From positions 2,870,501 to 2,934,500 of the forward strand of contig NZ_CP013264.1 in the NCBI RefSeq assembly GCF_001456115.1: a stretch of 64,000 bases of DNA. Direction: 5' to 3'. A program made the translations under genes and the position numbers. The notes under the pieces were generated by a model that searched no databases, had not been told where the DNA came from, and saw only the letters and a program-made list of their open reading frames with translations. Each line of letters starts with the position of its first letter. The stretch's first letter is position 1. Positions 29,244 to 37,514 of this stretch are shown piece after piece. This stretch comes from Sphingobium baderi (GTDB lineage Bacteria > Pseudomonadota > Alphaproteobacteria > Sphingomonadales > Sphingomonadaceae).

Positions 29244-29858
29244 TTACATGGCCGCCGACAGATGTCGTTCAATCATGTTTGCGACTATTTCAGCGTGCGT
29301 TTGTGCAAGATCGTGGTCCGCGCCGGGGATGACACACAACTGTGCGTTTGGGAAAAGCGCGGATAGCCGTTCTCCCACTGCAATCGGGCTGATCGGATCG
29401 TTATCGCCCCAGATTAGCAGCGCAGCGGCGTCGATTGACGGGATCCTGTCCGATAAGTCTTCTGTGGGATGGGCGATCCATGACGCAGCGCCGGGATAAG
29501 CGGCAAAATAGTCCGCCCGCCAATCCGAGCCACCAAGGTCTGCGACAGGCACCCCACCGGAGGTGACAACAAGAACAAGGCGTTTGACCATCATTGGCCT
29601 CGCGAGCGCGAGCCCGATTGCGATCAGGCCGCCCATCGATTGTGCGACGATGTTGACTGGCTCTCTGACATGATCCAGCACCATGTCCACGAGGTCATCC
29701 AACCCGTTTACTTGGGGATTTGCTGGTTCGTCACCAAGACCGGGCCAGCCGAAGAATACGCCATCCAGCCCGGCAAGGTCAGCAACCGGCTTCCAGAACG
29801 AAGCGCTCCCGCCAGCGCCGGGAAGGAAGAGGGTCTGTGTAGCGCAACTCGTCATCAT
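29244..29858 (-). CDS. Alpha/beta hydrolase
   Basis: A predicted serine hydrolase of about 204 residues. The oxyanion strand TLFLPGAGG opens the fold. The nucleophile elbow is AQSMGG (Ser74 in this frame), the acid is in IWGDNDP and the catalytic His is in PGADHD. I chose the ATG at 29858 because the domain begins a few residues later; an in-frame ATG at 30029 would add 57 residues unlike the family, and neither has a ribosome site. Substrate unknown. The gene sits between uvrD and two tRNA-Ala genes, and its codon use looks less GC-biased than that of neighbours, so recent acquisition is possible. Confidence 0.72.
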   Translation of the reverse strand: MMTSCATQTLFLPGAGGSASFWKPVADLAGLDGVFFGWPGLGDEPANPQVNGLDDLVDMVLDHVREPVNIVAQSMGGLIAIGLALARPMMVKRLVLVVTSGGVPVADLGGSDWRADYFAAYPGAASWIAHPTEDLSDRIPSIDAAALLIWGDNDPISPIAVGERLSALFPNAQLCVIPGADHDLAQTHAEIVANMIERHLSAAM

Positions 29859-30044
29859 GTCGATAAATAGGCTGGGCTGCACAAAGCCTGCAATCGGGAT
29901 TGCAACGATCGCATAGTCCGTCCCTTGCTGGTCGTCGATCGACAATGTTTCACAGCCTGCGCCCCAAGCCGTCGAAAGTCCGCACTTCAACGAATTCAGC
30001 GCCAACGGCTCATACAGCCTGGCTGCCATAATATTACGGGAATT

Positions 30045-30120
30045 TGGTGGAGCCTAGCGGGATCGAACCGCTGACCTCCTGCATGCCATGCAGGCGCTCT
30101 CCCAGCTGAGCTAAGGCCCC
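30045..30120 (-). tRNA. tRNA-Ala(GGC), copy 1
   Basis: A 76-base cloverleaf: acceptor GGGGCCT pairs with AGGCTCC (one G-T pair), the anticodon loop ATGGCAT has anticodon GGC, the T-arm GGTTCGATCC is standard, and CCA is encoded. The next copy is identical. Confidence 0.95.
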
Positions 30121-30177
30121 GTCTCCAGCGAACAGAGAAAATCTCTCATCCGCTGACTTTCAGAAATGTCGGAAAGA

Positions 30178-30253
30178 TGGTGGAGCCTAGCGGGATCGAA
30201 CCGCTGACCTCCTGCATGCCATGCAGGCGCTCTCCCAGCTGAGCTAAGGCCCC
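30178..30253 (-). tRNA. tRNA-Ala(GGC), copy 2
   Basis: Identical in sequence to the copy at 30045-30120, with the same 7-base flank gtctcca beyond the 5' end. A 57-base spacer separates the copies, consistent with a tandem duplication. Confidence 0.95.
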
Positions 30254-30345
30254 GTCTCCATCTTGCTGCGCCGCTTGGGGCACGGCGCCTTGGGAGCGCT
30301 GCCTCTAAATGGCAGCGATCCCATTGGCAAGTGCAAAAATCAGTT

Positions 30346-30435
30346 GGAGCATTTTCCCTTTGAGCGAAAACGCTCCGTAGCTTTTTATACCGCATTTTCC
30401 ATGCCGTTGACTGTCAAAGATCAACGCGAAAATGC
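30346..30435. repeat. Double hairpin, REP-like intergenic element
   Basis: Hairpin 1 pairs GGAGC with GCTCC and TTTTC with GAAAA (30346-30376). Hairpin 2 pairs GCATTTTC with GAAAATGC and, inside it, CGTTGA with TCAACG (30392-30435). The element abuts the stop codon of the FYDLN gene and may serve as its 3' end structure. Confidence 0.6.
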
Positions 30436-30436
30436 T

Positions 30437-30772
30437 CTAGTTATCGTCGTCGCCACTATCCTTGGCGGCTTCAACGCCCAGGTCATCATCGCCGCCCAGA
30501 TCGACGTCATTATCCGGCGAATCGCCATCGTCATCAACGTCCAGATCCAGGTCCAGATCGTCGTCCGCCGTCTCCCGTTCACCATCGGCGGTTTCGATGA
30601 CTTTCTTGGGCGCCTCCTCGTAAGGCAGCGGCTGCTTCGACTTCAGCACCGGCTCGGGTTCCCAGGCGGTGCCGCAGTTGATGCAGGTGACCGGGTCATC
30701 TTTGCCCAGGTCATAGAAGCGCGTGGCGCATTTCGGGCAAGTACGCTTCGTACCCCATTCAGCCTTGACCAT
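30437..30772 (-). CDS. FYDLN-type acidic zinc-ribbon protein (TIGR02300 family)
   Basis: A 111-residue protein. The N-terminus is a zinc ribbon with Cys12, Cys15, Cys30 and Cys33 around the family motif TRFYDLGKDDP. The C-terminal half, from about residue 64, is extremely acidic, nearly all Asp, Glu and Gly. This is a conserved alphaproteobacterial family of unknown function often found beside aroA. Here aroA is divergent by 148 bases. The acidic tail suggests a histone-like or RNA-polymerase-contacting protein, but that is speculation. Confidence 0.9.
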   Translation of the reverse strand: MVKAEWGTKRTCPKCATRFYDLGKDDPVTCINCGTAWEPEPVLKSKQPLPYEEAPKKVIETADGERETADDDLDLDLDVDDDGDSPDNDVDLGGDDDLGVEAAKDSGDDDN

Positions 30773-30920
30773 GTCCGGCCTTGTCCTTCTCGAAAGTGCT
30801 CAAACAGAAATCACGCGGCACGACATCGTCGTCCGCGAAGCGTCGCGCGCCTTGCCATAGCGAAACCGCGCTGTCAAAAGCCGGGCGCATTTTTTTCCCA
30901 TTCCTTGTAACGGATCGCAT

Positions 30921-32261
30921 GTGACCGCTTCCTCCGATCAGCCCACCCCCATGACCTTCACCGCCGCGCCGCCGCTGGCGGGCGTCATCACCGTGCCGGG
31001 GGACAAGAGCATTTCCCATCGCGCCCTCATGCTGTCGGCCCTTGCTGTCGGTGAAAGCCGGATAGAGGGGCTGCTGGAGGGGGAAGACGTACTTGCCACG
31101 GCCGCCGCCATGCGCGCAATGGGTGCCGCCATCCAACGCGATGATGACGGCATATGGCACGTCCATGGCGTTGGCGTAGGCGGATTGCTCCAGCCGCCGA
31201 CGGCTCTCGACATGGGCAATAGCGGCACGTCCACCCGTTTGCTCATGGGGCTGATCGCCAGCCATGCCATCACCGTGACTTTCACCGGGGACGCCTCGCT
31301 CAGCAAGCGCCCCATGGCGCGAGTCACCGATCCGCTTTCCCGCATGGGCGCCAGCTTCGCGGCGAGCCCCGGTGAACGCTTGCCCCTGACCATGCGTGGC
31401 CTGTGCCCCGCCATTCCGCTCGACTACCGCCTTCCCGTTGCATCAGCACAGGTGAAGTCGGCCATTTTGTTAGCGGGCCTCAATGCACCTGGCGTCACGC
31501 GCATCGTCGAGCCTATCCCGACTCGCGATCACAGCGAGCGGATGCTCAAGGGTTTCGGCGCGGAACTGGATGTCGAAATCGAAAGCGACGGAACGCGCAT
31601 CATCACCCTGCGGGGAGAGGTGGAGCTTCAGCCCCTGTCAATCATGGTTCCCGGCGATCCATCCTCTGCCGCCTTCCCGATGGTGGCGGCACTGCTGGTT
31701 CCCGGCTCCCGCGTCACAATCACGAATGTGGGGCTCAATGCGACTCGTGCGGGATTGATTGAACTACTCCGCGCCATGGGCGGCGACATCCTGATCGAAA
31801 ATCCTCGCGAAGTCGGCGGGGAGCCTGTCGGCGACCTGATCGTCAGCGCTTCCAGCCTCAAGGGTATCGAGCCAGATTCGGCCCTCGCCCCCTCCATGAT
31901 CGACGAATATCCGGTGGCGTTCATTGCCGCGGCGCTGGCAGAGGGACGCAGCGTTTTTCGGGGTCTTGAAGAATTGCGCGTCAAGGAATCGGATCGCATC
32001 GCCACCATGGCCGAGGGCCTGCGCGCCATCGGCGTCGCGGTGGAGGAGCTGGAGGATGGCATCGTCATCGAAGGGAGCGGGGGCAAACCACTGACAGGCG
32101 GTGGGCCAATCGCTACCCGGCTGGACCACCGCATCGCCATGAGCTTCGCCATAGCCGGCCTCATTTCGGCCAACGGTGTCACTATCGACGATATGCGGCC
32201 GGTGGCGACGAGCTTTCCCGGCTTCACCGCCCTGCTGCGCGCATTGGGAGCGCCTGCATGA
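30921..32261 (+). CDS. aroA: 3-phosphoshikimate 1-carboxyvinyltransferase (EPSP synthase)
   Basis: A 446-residue shikimate-pathway enzyme joining shikimate-3-phosphate and PEP. The shikimate-phosphate-binding GDKSISHRA is near residue 28, DMGNSGTSTRL near 98, and the C-terminal LRVKESDRI and LDHRIAMSFA motifs are intact. The translation start is either GTG at 30921 or ATG at 30951; neither has a strong ribosome site. The stop overlaps cmk as ATGA, a conserved arrangement. Confidence 0.95.
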   Translation: MTASSDQPTPMTFTAAPPLAGVITVPGDKSISHRALMLSALAVGESRIEGLLEGEDVLATAAAMRAMGAAIQRDDDGIWHVHGVGVGGLLQPPTALDMGNSGTSTRLLMGLIASHAITVTFTGDASLSKRPMARVTDPLSRMGASFAASPGERLPLTMRGLCPAIPLDYRLPVASAQVKSAILLAGLNAPGVTRIVEPIPTRDHSERMLKGFGAELDVEIESDGTRIITLRGEVELQPLSIMVPGDPSSAAFPMVAALLVPGSRVTITNVGLNATRAGLIELLRAMGGDILIENPREVGGEPVGDLIVSASSLKGIEPDSALAPSMIDEYPVAFIAAALAEGRSVFRGLEELRVKESDRIATMAEGLRAIGVAVEELEDGIVIEGSGGKPLTGGGPIATRLDHRIAMSFAIAGLISANGVTIDDMRPVATSFPGFTALLRALGAPA

Positions 32262-32896
32262 CCATTATCGCTGTCGATGGCCCTGCCGCTTCGGGCAAAG
32301 GCACGATCGCCAGAGCGCTGGCCTGTCATTATGGCCTGCCCTGCCTCGATACCGGGCTTCTTTACCGGGCGGTCGGACTTTCCGTATTGAAGGCAAGCGG
32401 CGATCCCGACGAAGAAGCTGACGCGCTGGCGGCCTGCGACTTCGACGACGCCCTGCTCGACGATCCTGCGCTGCGGAGCGAAGCCGTTGGCTCCCTCGCC
32501 TCCCGCGTTTCCGTTCACCCAAGCGTCCGGCAGGCACTGATCAAGCGTCAACGCGATTTCGCCTTGCAACCGGGGGGCGCCATCCTCGACGGACGGGACA
32601 TCGGTACCGTCATCGCACCTGGCGCCGACGCCAAGATCTTTGTGACCGCCAGCGTCCATGTGCGCGCCCAGCGCCGCTACAATGACGCACAGGCACGGGG
32701 CGGTCATCCCGACATGGACAGCCTGATAGCCGATATCCAGGCACGCGACACGCGAGACATGAGCCGCGATCATGCGCCGCTCCGCATGGCGGAGGGAGCG
32801 GACTTGCTAGATACCAGCGATTTGACTATAGAAGCCGCCATCCAACAGGCGATCGCGCTTGTGGATGCCCAGCTTGAAGGTCGCCGAAAGGTCTGA
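32258..32896 (+). CDS. cmk: Cytidylate kinase
   Basis: A 212-residue kinase phosphorylating CMP and dCMP. The P-loop GPAASGKGT is at residues 8-16 and the CMP-binding DGRDIGT segment near 112. It is translated from an ATG overlapping the aroA stop. The aroA-cmk-rpsA-ihfB order is typical of Proteobacteria. A good terminator lies 8 bases after its stop, so rpsA probably has its own promoter. Confidence 0.95.
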   Translation: MTIIAVDGPAASGKGTIARALACHYGLPCLDTGLLYRAVGLSVLKASGDPDEEADALAACDFDDALLDDPALRSEAVGSLASRVSVHPSVRQALIKRQRDFALQPGGAILDGRDIGTVIAPGADAKIFVTASVHVRAQRRYNDAQARGGHPDMDSLIADIQARDTRDMSRDHAPLRMAEGADLLDTSDLTIEAAIQQAIALVDAQLEGRRKV

Positions 32897-32904
32897 CCCG
32901 TCAA

Positions 32905-32940
32905 GGCGTGCGGTTTTTCCGCGCGCCCTTTTCGCTTTTC
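32905..32940 (+). terminator. Rho-independent terminator after cmk
   Basis: GGCGTGCGG pairs with CCGCGCGCC (9 bp with one T-G pair) around TTTTT, followed by CTTTTCGCTTTTC. It separates aroA-cmk from rpsA. Confidence 0.7.
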
Positions 32941-32979
32941 TTGCCGGCGCGTCCCACGCCTTGCCTTGGGGATGCCTGT

Positions 32980-33038
32980 GCCGCGTTCGGCGGCATGGGC
33001 GGTTTGGCCAAAGACCATCGGATACAACCGATTGGCCA
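32980..33038 (+). promoter_or_regulatory. Structured leader upstream of rpsA
   Basis: Two stem-loops precede rpsA: GCCGC/GCGGC at 32980-32994, and a nested stem at 33005-33038 with outer TGGCCA/TGGCCA and inner ATCGG/CCGAT. The last stem ends 26 bases before the start codon. This could be an S1 autoregulatory leader (inference). Confidence 0.45.
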
Positions 33039-33064
33039 GCAATGATGAGTGAAGGACCGACTTA

Positions 33065-34777
33065 ATGGCCTCTGTGGCATTCCCCTCGCGCGACGATTTC
33101 GCCGCGCTTCTCAATGATTCTCTCGGTGGTGAGGATGGCGGCTTTGAAGGCCGTGTCGTCAAGGGCACCGTTACCGGCATCGAAAACGACCTCGCTGTCA
33201 TCGACGTAGGCCTCAAGAGCGAAGGCCGCGTGCCGCTGCGCGAATTTGCCGCGCCGGGCCAGAAGGCTGACCTGAAGGTTGGCGACGAAGTCGAAGTCTA
33301 TGTTGACCGCGTCGAAAACGCCCATGGCGAAGCGATGCTGTCGCGTGACCGCGCCCGCCGCGAAGCCGCCTGGGACAAGCTCGAAGCAGAATTCACCGAA
33401 AGCGCCCGCGTCGAAGGCGTCATCTTCGGCCGCGTCAAGGGTGGCTTCACCGTCGATCTCGACGGCGCCGTGGCGTTTCTGCCCGGCTCACAGGTCGACA
33501 TTCGTCCGGTTCGCGACGTTACCCCGCTGATGGACATTCCGCAGCCCTTCCAGATCCTGAAGATGGATCGCCGCCGCGGCAACATCGTCGTGTCGCGCCG
33601 CGCCATCCTGGAAGAAACCCGCGCCGAACAGCGCAGCGGTCTCATTCAGACGCTGGCGGAAGGCCAGATCATCGAGGGCGTGGTCAAGAACATCACCGAT
33701 TACGGTGCGTTCGTCGATCTGGGCGGTATTGACGGCCTGCTGCACGTCACCGACCTCAGCTACAAGCGGATCAATCATCCGAGCGAAATGATCAACATCG
33801 GCGACACCGTCCGCGTCCAGATCATCCGCATCAACCGCGATACGCAGCGCATCAGCCTGGGCATGAAGCAGCTCGAAAGCGATCCGTGGGAAGGCGCCGC
33901 TGCCAAGTACCCGGTCGGTGCGAAGCTGTCGGGCCGCGTCACCAACATCACCGAATATGGTGCGTTCGTGGAGCTGGAACCGGGCATCGAAGGTCTGGTC
34001 CACGTCTCCGAAATGTCCTGGACCAAGAAGAACGTCCACCCCGGCAAGATCGTTTCGACCAGCCAGGAAGTGGAAGTCATCGTCCTCGAAGTCGATCCGG
34101 AAAAGCGCCGCATCTCGCTCGGCCTCAAGCAGGCTCAGTCGAACCCGTGGGACAGCTTCGCCGACAAGCACCCGGTTGGCTCGACCGTCGAAGGCGAAGT
34201 CAAGAACGCAACCGAGTTCGGCTTGTTCATCGGCCTCGACGGCGATGTGGACGGCATGGTCCACATGTCCGACATCGCGTGGGGCATTTCGGGCGAAGAC
34301 GCGCTGGCGCTGCACCGCAAGGGTGAGATGGTTCAGGCCGTGGTCCTCGACATCGATGTCGAAAAGGAACGCATCAGCCTGGGCATGAAGCAGCTTGAGC
34401 GTGGTGGTCCGGCCGCTGGCGGCACTTCGGCAGCTGCAGCAGGCCTGTCGAAGAACCAGACCGTTACCGTGACTGTGCTTGAAGTGCGCGATGGCGGCCT
34501 GGAAGTCCAGGCTGGCGAAGATGGCGCCACTGGCTTCATCAAGCGCAGCGACCTGGGTCGCGATCGCGACGAGCAGCGTTCGGAACGCTTCCAGATCGGT
34601 CAGAAGTTCGACGCGATGGTAACCGGCTTCGACCGGGCCAAGAAGCCGACCTTCTCCGTCAAGGCGCTTCAGATCGCCGAAGAAAAGCAGGCCGTCGCAC
34701 AATATGGCTCGTCGGACAGCGGCGCATCGCTGGGCGATATCCTTGGCGAAGCGCTCAAGGCGAAAAGCGAAGGCTGA
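33065..34777 (+). CDS. rpsA: 30S ribosomal protein S1
   Basis: The 570-residue ribosomal protein that binds mRNA leaders and helps load structured transcripts. It contains about six S1 RNA-binding repeats; the central ones are unmistakable (GVVKNITDYGAFVDLGGIDG, GRVTNITEYGAFVELEPG, GEVKNATEFGLFIGLDGD). E. coli S1 is 557 residues, so this is full length. AAGGA lies about ten bases before the ATG. Leader hairpins upstream suggest self-regulation, and a strong terminator follows. Confidence 0.97.
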   Translation: MASVAFPSRDDFAALLNDSLGGEDGGFEGRVVKGTVTGIENDLAVIDVGLKSEGRVPLREFAAPGQKADLKVGDEVEVYVDRVENAHGEAMLSRDRARREAAWDKLEAEFTESARVEGVIFGRVKGGFTVDLDGAVAFLPGSQVDIRPVRDVTPLMDIPQPFQILKMDRRRGNIVVSRRAILEETRAEQRSGLIQTLAEGQIIEGVVKNITDYGAFVDLGGIDGLLHVTDLSYKRINHPSEMINIGDTVRVQIIRINRDTQRISLGMKQLESDPWEGAAAKYPVGAKLSGRVTNITEYGAFVELEPGIEGLVHVSEMSWTKKNVHPGKIVSTSQEVEVIVLEVDPEKRRISLGLKQAQSNPWDSFADKHPVGSTVEGEVKNATEFGLFIGLDGDVDGMVHMSDIAWGISGEDALALHRKGEMVQAVVLDIDVEKERISLGMKQLERGGPAAGGTSAAAAGLSKNQTVTVTVLEVRDGGLEVQAGEDGATGFIKRSDLGRDRDEQRSERFQIGQKFDAMVTGFDRAKKPTFSVKALQIAEEKQAVAQYGSSDSGASLGDILGEALKAKSEG

Positions 34778-34800
34778 ACCTTATACTTTTGATATATTGA

Positions 34801-34841
34801 AAAAAATGCTCGCCGGGCCGAATGTCCGGTGAGCATTTTTT
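34801..34841 (+). terminator. Strong rho-independent terminator after rpsA
   Basis: AAAAAATGCTC and GAGCATTTTTT pair around an inner CCGG/CCGG stem. It begins 24 bases after the rpsA stop. Confidence 0.93.
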
Positions 34842-34943
34842 GTATCGTTTTCGGACCGCAACGAATAAAATGAATCAATTGTCAACAATTTGCCGATTCT
34901 CTATAAAATAAACGGTGAAACCAAAAGGATGCGGGAGGGCCAA

Positions 34944-35231
34944 ATGATCCGCTCTGAACTGATCCAGAAGTTGACAGACGAAAATCCGGAGCTCGGCCTT
35001 CAGGAGGTGGAGAGGATTGTCGATCTCTTTTTCAAGGAGATTGTCGATCGCCTGTCGACCGGCGGAAGGGTGGAATTGCGCGGCTTCGGCGCGTTCACGA
35101 CACGAGCGCGAGAAGCACGAACGGGCCGGAATCCCCGCACGGGTGAAAAGGTTCCCGTTTCTGCCAAGCGGGTGCCCTATTTCAAACCGGGCAAGGAAAT
35201 GCGGGAACGTCTTAACAAGGCGCATGTCTGA
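34944..35231 (+). CDS. ihfB: Integration host factor subunit beta
   Basis: A 95-residue DNA-bending protein that pairs with IhfA in recombination, transcription and replication. The HU/IHF fold is evident, with the beta-arm segment [11 protein letters not shown] (58-68) holding the DNA-intercalating Pro64. GGGAGGG just before the ATG at 34944 decides this start over an ATG at 34890. It lies after rpsA, as in most Proteobacteria, and before tRNA-Leu. Confidence 0.94.
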   Translation: MIRSELIQKLTDENPELGLQEVERIVDLFFKEIVDRLSTGGRVELRGFGAFTTRAREARTGRNPRTGEKVPVSAKRVPYFKPGKEMRERLNKAHV

Positions 35232-35277
35232 ACGCATTGCTTGACGTCCTGCCATCGAAGCCGCAGGGAAGCAGCGC

Positions 35278-35363
35278 GCGGACGTGGCGAAACCGGTAGA
35301 CGCAGCGGACTTAAAATCCGCTTTCCCCTGGAAGTGCGGGTTCGAGTCCCGCCGTCCGCACCA
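35278..35363 (+). tRNA. tRNA-Leu(TAA)
   Basis: An 86-base class II tRNA with a long variable arm. Acceptor GCGGACG pairs with CGTCCGC, the anticodon loop CTTAAAA has anticodon TAA, the T-arm GGTTCGAGTCC is standard and CCA is encoded. Confidence 0.95.
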
Positions 35364-35368
35364 ATAAT

Positions 35369-36184
35369 TCAATGAGCGAGTAGTAAGGGTATCCGCGCAT
35401 CCCGAAGCATGCGGCGCGTAACCCCGCCGAAAACCAGTTCACGCAGGCGGCTGTGACCAAAGGCCCCCATGACTACCCAGTCCGCCGCCAATGCGCTGAT
35501 GGCGCCCAGCAGAGCCGTCTCCACCGCTTCTCCATCACGCGACCAACTGTGCATCTGCGCGGGGATGGCGTGACGGGAAAGATATTCCGGCACCTCCGTC
35601 GATGGAAATGCCCGTTTATCGGTTTCTTCCACCGTCACCACATGAACATCCTGTGTCCGCTGCAATAGGGGAATCGCGGCCTTGATGGCTGACGCGGCCT
35701 CATGCGATCCATCCCATGCCACAAGGGCGCGTCCCGGCATCTTAAAGCATTTCGCCGATTGCGGCATAGCCAGAACTGGCGTGCGGCCACCCAGCGCGAG
35801 GTCGGAAACGATCGGCAGGGGATCCTTGAAATCCTTGCGCGGCCCTTCCGGCAAGGTCGCAACGATGATGTCGGACAGCTTTGCCGCCCGCAACAGCGCG
35901 CCGACGGTTTCACCATCGACCTGCCTCCAGTCCCAACTCACCCCTTCCCGCCTTAACCGATCTTCCACCTGCACGCGTAGCCTGTCATCGATCTCCCGCA
36001 ATTCTTCGGTAATGACGGGAGCAAAAGCGCCGCCGCCATACATATCAGCCGCCACAAGATCCGGCGCCGATCGAACCTGTACGCATTGAATATGCGCCTT
36101 ACAGCCGCGGGCGAGATCACAAGCCGCCTGAAGACGGCTTTCCGCTCCCTGATCGTCGTGGATATGCAGCAGAACCGATTTCAT
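35369..36184 (-). CDS. Universal stress protein, tandem Usp domains
   Basis: A 271-residue protein with two UspA-like Rossmann domains, about residues 1-140 and 150-271. The C-terminal one keeps the ATP-binding glycine motif in GAFGHSRLRELVFGG; the N-terminal one has lost it. Such tandem proteins typically aid survival under stress or low oxygen. AGGAGAGGAG lies before the ATG at 36184, an unusually strong ribosome site. An imperfect inverted repeat ATGAATG/CATTCAT lies 41 bases upstream. Confidence 0.88.
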   Translation of the reverse strand: MKSVLLHIHDDQGAESRLQAACDLARGCKAHIQCVQVRSAPDLVAADMYGGGAFAPVITEELREIDDRLRVQVEDRLRREGVSWDWRQVDGETVGALLRAAKLSDIIVATLPEGPRKDFKDPLPIVSDLALGGRTPVLAMPQSAKCFKMPGRALVAWDGSHEAASAIKAAIPLLQRTQDVHVVTVEETDKRAFPSTEVPEYLSRHAIPAQMHSWSRDGEAVETALLGAISALAADWVVMGAFGHSRLRELVFGGVTRRMLRDARIPLLLAH

Positions 36185-36224
36185 CGCTCCTCTCCTGGCT
36201 CAAATCCTCATTTTCTCCGTTCTC

Positions 36225-36249
36225 ATGAATGAGGCATGCCGCCATTCAT
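36225..36249. promoter_or_regulatory. Inverted repeat upstream of the universal stress gene
   Basis: ATGAATG, 11 bases that include GGCATGCC, then CATTCAT. It lies between the upstream winged-helix-like gene and the stress gene, and may be an operator or a transcript-end hairpin. Confidence 0.4.
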
Positions 36250-36276
36250 CAGCGGACTGTTCCCCTGTATAGCATA

Positions 36277-36765
36277 TCAGCGCGAGACAGCGTGAGGTAT
36301 CGCCATGCCTTCCTGACATGCTCGTGCGAAATATCCGCTTAATTCGGCATGTTTCGCGGGCATGAGGTCAATGCGAAGGTGCATTTCCATCTCCGCTTCT
36401 GCCATCCGCCTGCGATAAAGGCGCAAAACACCTTTGGAACACATCTGCCTTATCAGCGCGAAGAGGCGCTCCCCCTTCAACCCAGAAATGTCGGAGGCGT
36501 CGGCCACGGTATAAGGTACACGGTGCGAAGCGTGAACATAGATATCGGTCAGAATACTGAGTTGAGGGTCGGGAAGCGATTGTGCGGCAAGGCGCGCCGA
36601 AACGGCCAAGGCTCCGAAATAGGCCGCGCGGGCAAATTCCCCACGCAAAGCCCGTGGCGGGTTGCTGTCCAGCGGCTCCCTGTCCCAGCGGAAATCCGTT
36701 CGGTTGCCCAATCCCGCTCCCTTGCTTGCTTCGTTAAGCGGCTTCGCGAATCTCGGTTGATTCAT
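36277..36765 (-). CDS. Small winged-helix-like protein, unassigned
   Basis: A 162-residue cytoplasmic protein. Residues 65-140 look like a MarR-type winged helix (LSILTDIYVHAS, a helix-turn-helix ISGLKGERLFALIRQMCSKG, and a basic wing RLYRRR). The first 40 residues are a polar disordered segment. I see no ligand motif. It may be a transcription regulator; no target is obvious except that a universal stress gene follows on the same strand after 92 bases. Function unassigned. Confidence 0.7.
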   Translation of the reverse strand: MNQPRFAKPLNEASKGAGLGNRTDFRWDREPLDSNPPRALRGEFARAAYFGALAVSARLAAQSLPDPQLSILTDIYVHASHRVPYTVADASDISGLKGERLFALIRQMCSKGVLRLYRRRMAEAEMEMHLRIDLMPAKHAELSGYFARACQEGMAIPHAVSR

Positions 36766-36987
36766 GACCCAGTCTCATCTGATGGTTGGTGCTCCACCAG
36801 AAATTGGCATCAAAATTCAAACCTCCGATTAGGTCTAGGCTCACCATATTATACGCAATTCATGCATTCCCCGGGTGGTTACAAACCGCGCAAGGAAAGC
36901 CATAATATACCGAAAAGGCGATCTTTTATTTGTAGTTAAATTGAGCGCATTTATGACACACGGCCACCCGCGTAAAATTCGGCAAAC
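36766..36987. other. AT-rich spacer before the ogt 3' end
   Basis: These 222 bases contain no gene I can support. The stretch around 36900-36960 is unusually AT-rich for this genome and likely holds the promoter of the winged-helix-like gene on the minus strand. Confidence 0.4.
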
Positions 36988-37479
36988 CTATTCTGCGTCG
37001 CTGCAACGACGCTCCAGATTCAGCAAATAAGTCTTTGCGCCAAGCCCGCCGGCAAAACCGGTCAAGGCGCCGTTCTTGCCCAACACGCGGTGACAAGGCA
37101 CGATGATGGAAATCGGATTGCGACCATTTGCCGCGCCCACCGCCCGATGAGCGGTCGGCTTGCCAATCCTATGGGCGAGATTCTCATAGCTGCATGTCTC
37201 GCCGTAGCGAATATCGAGCAAAGCGCGCCACACAATCTGTTGAAAGACCGTCCCCGCAAAATCGAGCGGCAGTTGAAAATCGTGTCGCTCGCCCGCGAAA
37301 TACTGGCCAAGCTGAATTTCCGCCTGCGCCAGAAAGGGATGGCTGCCGGATTCGCGCGATGCATCCAGAGGTACGCGCGCCGGATTGTCCTCTTCCCACA
37401 GAACCGCTCTCAGGCCCCGGTCGCTCGCCACCAGCTTGAGCTGTCCAACCGGAGACGCAATGACCTTATGTACCAACAT
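36988..37479 (-). CDS. ogt: Methylated-DNA--[protein]-cysteine S-methyltransferase
   Basis: A 163-residue single-use DNA repair protein that takes methyl groups off O6-methylguanine. The acceptor Cys129 is in IVPCHRV, and the helix-turn-helix AHRAVGAANGRNP precedes it. It is a stand-alone Ogt-type protein without the Ada N-terminal phosphotriester domain. It lies 35 bases downstream of the RND operon on the same strand and might be read through from it. Confidence 0.94.
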   Translation of the reverse strand: MLVHKVIASPVGQLKLVASDRGLRAVLWEEDNPARVPLDASRESGSHPFLAQAEIQLGQYFAGERHDFQLPLDFAGTVFQQIVWRALLDIRYGETCSYENLAHRIGKPTAHRAVGAANGRNPISIIVPCHRVLGKNGALTGFAGGLGAKTYLLNLERRCSDAE

Positions 37480-37514
37480 GGTTTGCGATCAAAAATGCAT
37501 GTTCATGGGAGCTT

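Noticed and set aside
35278..35363. tRNA-Leu as a possible integration site of a mobile element
   Set aside because: No integrase, no repeated 3' tRNA fragment and ordinary genes on both sides.
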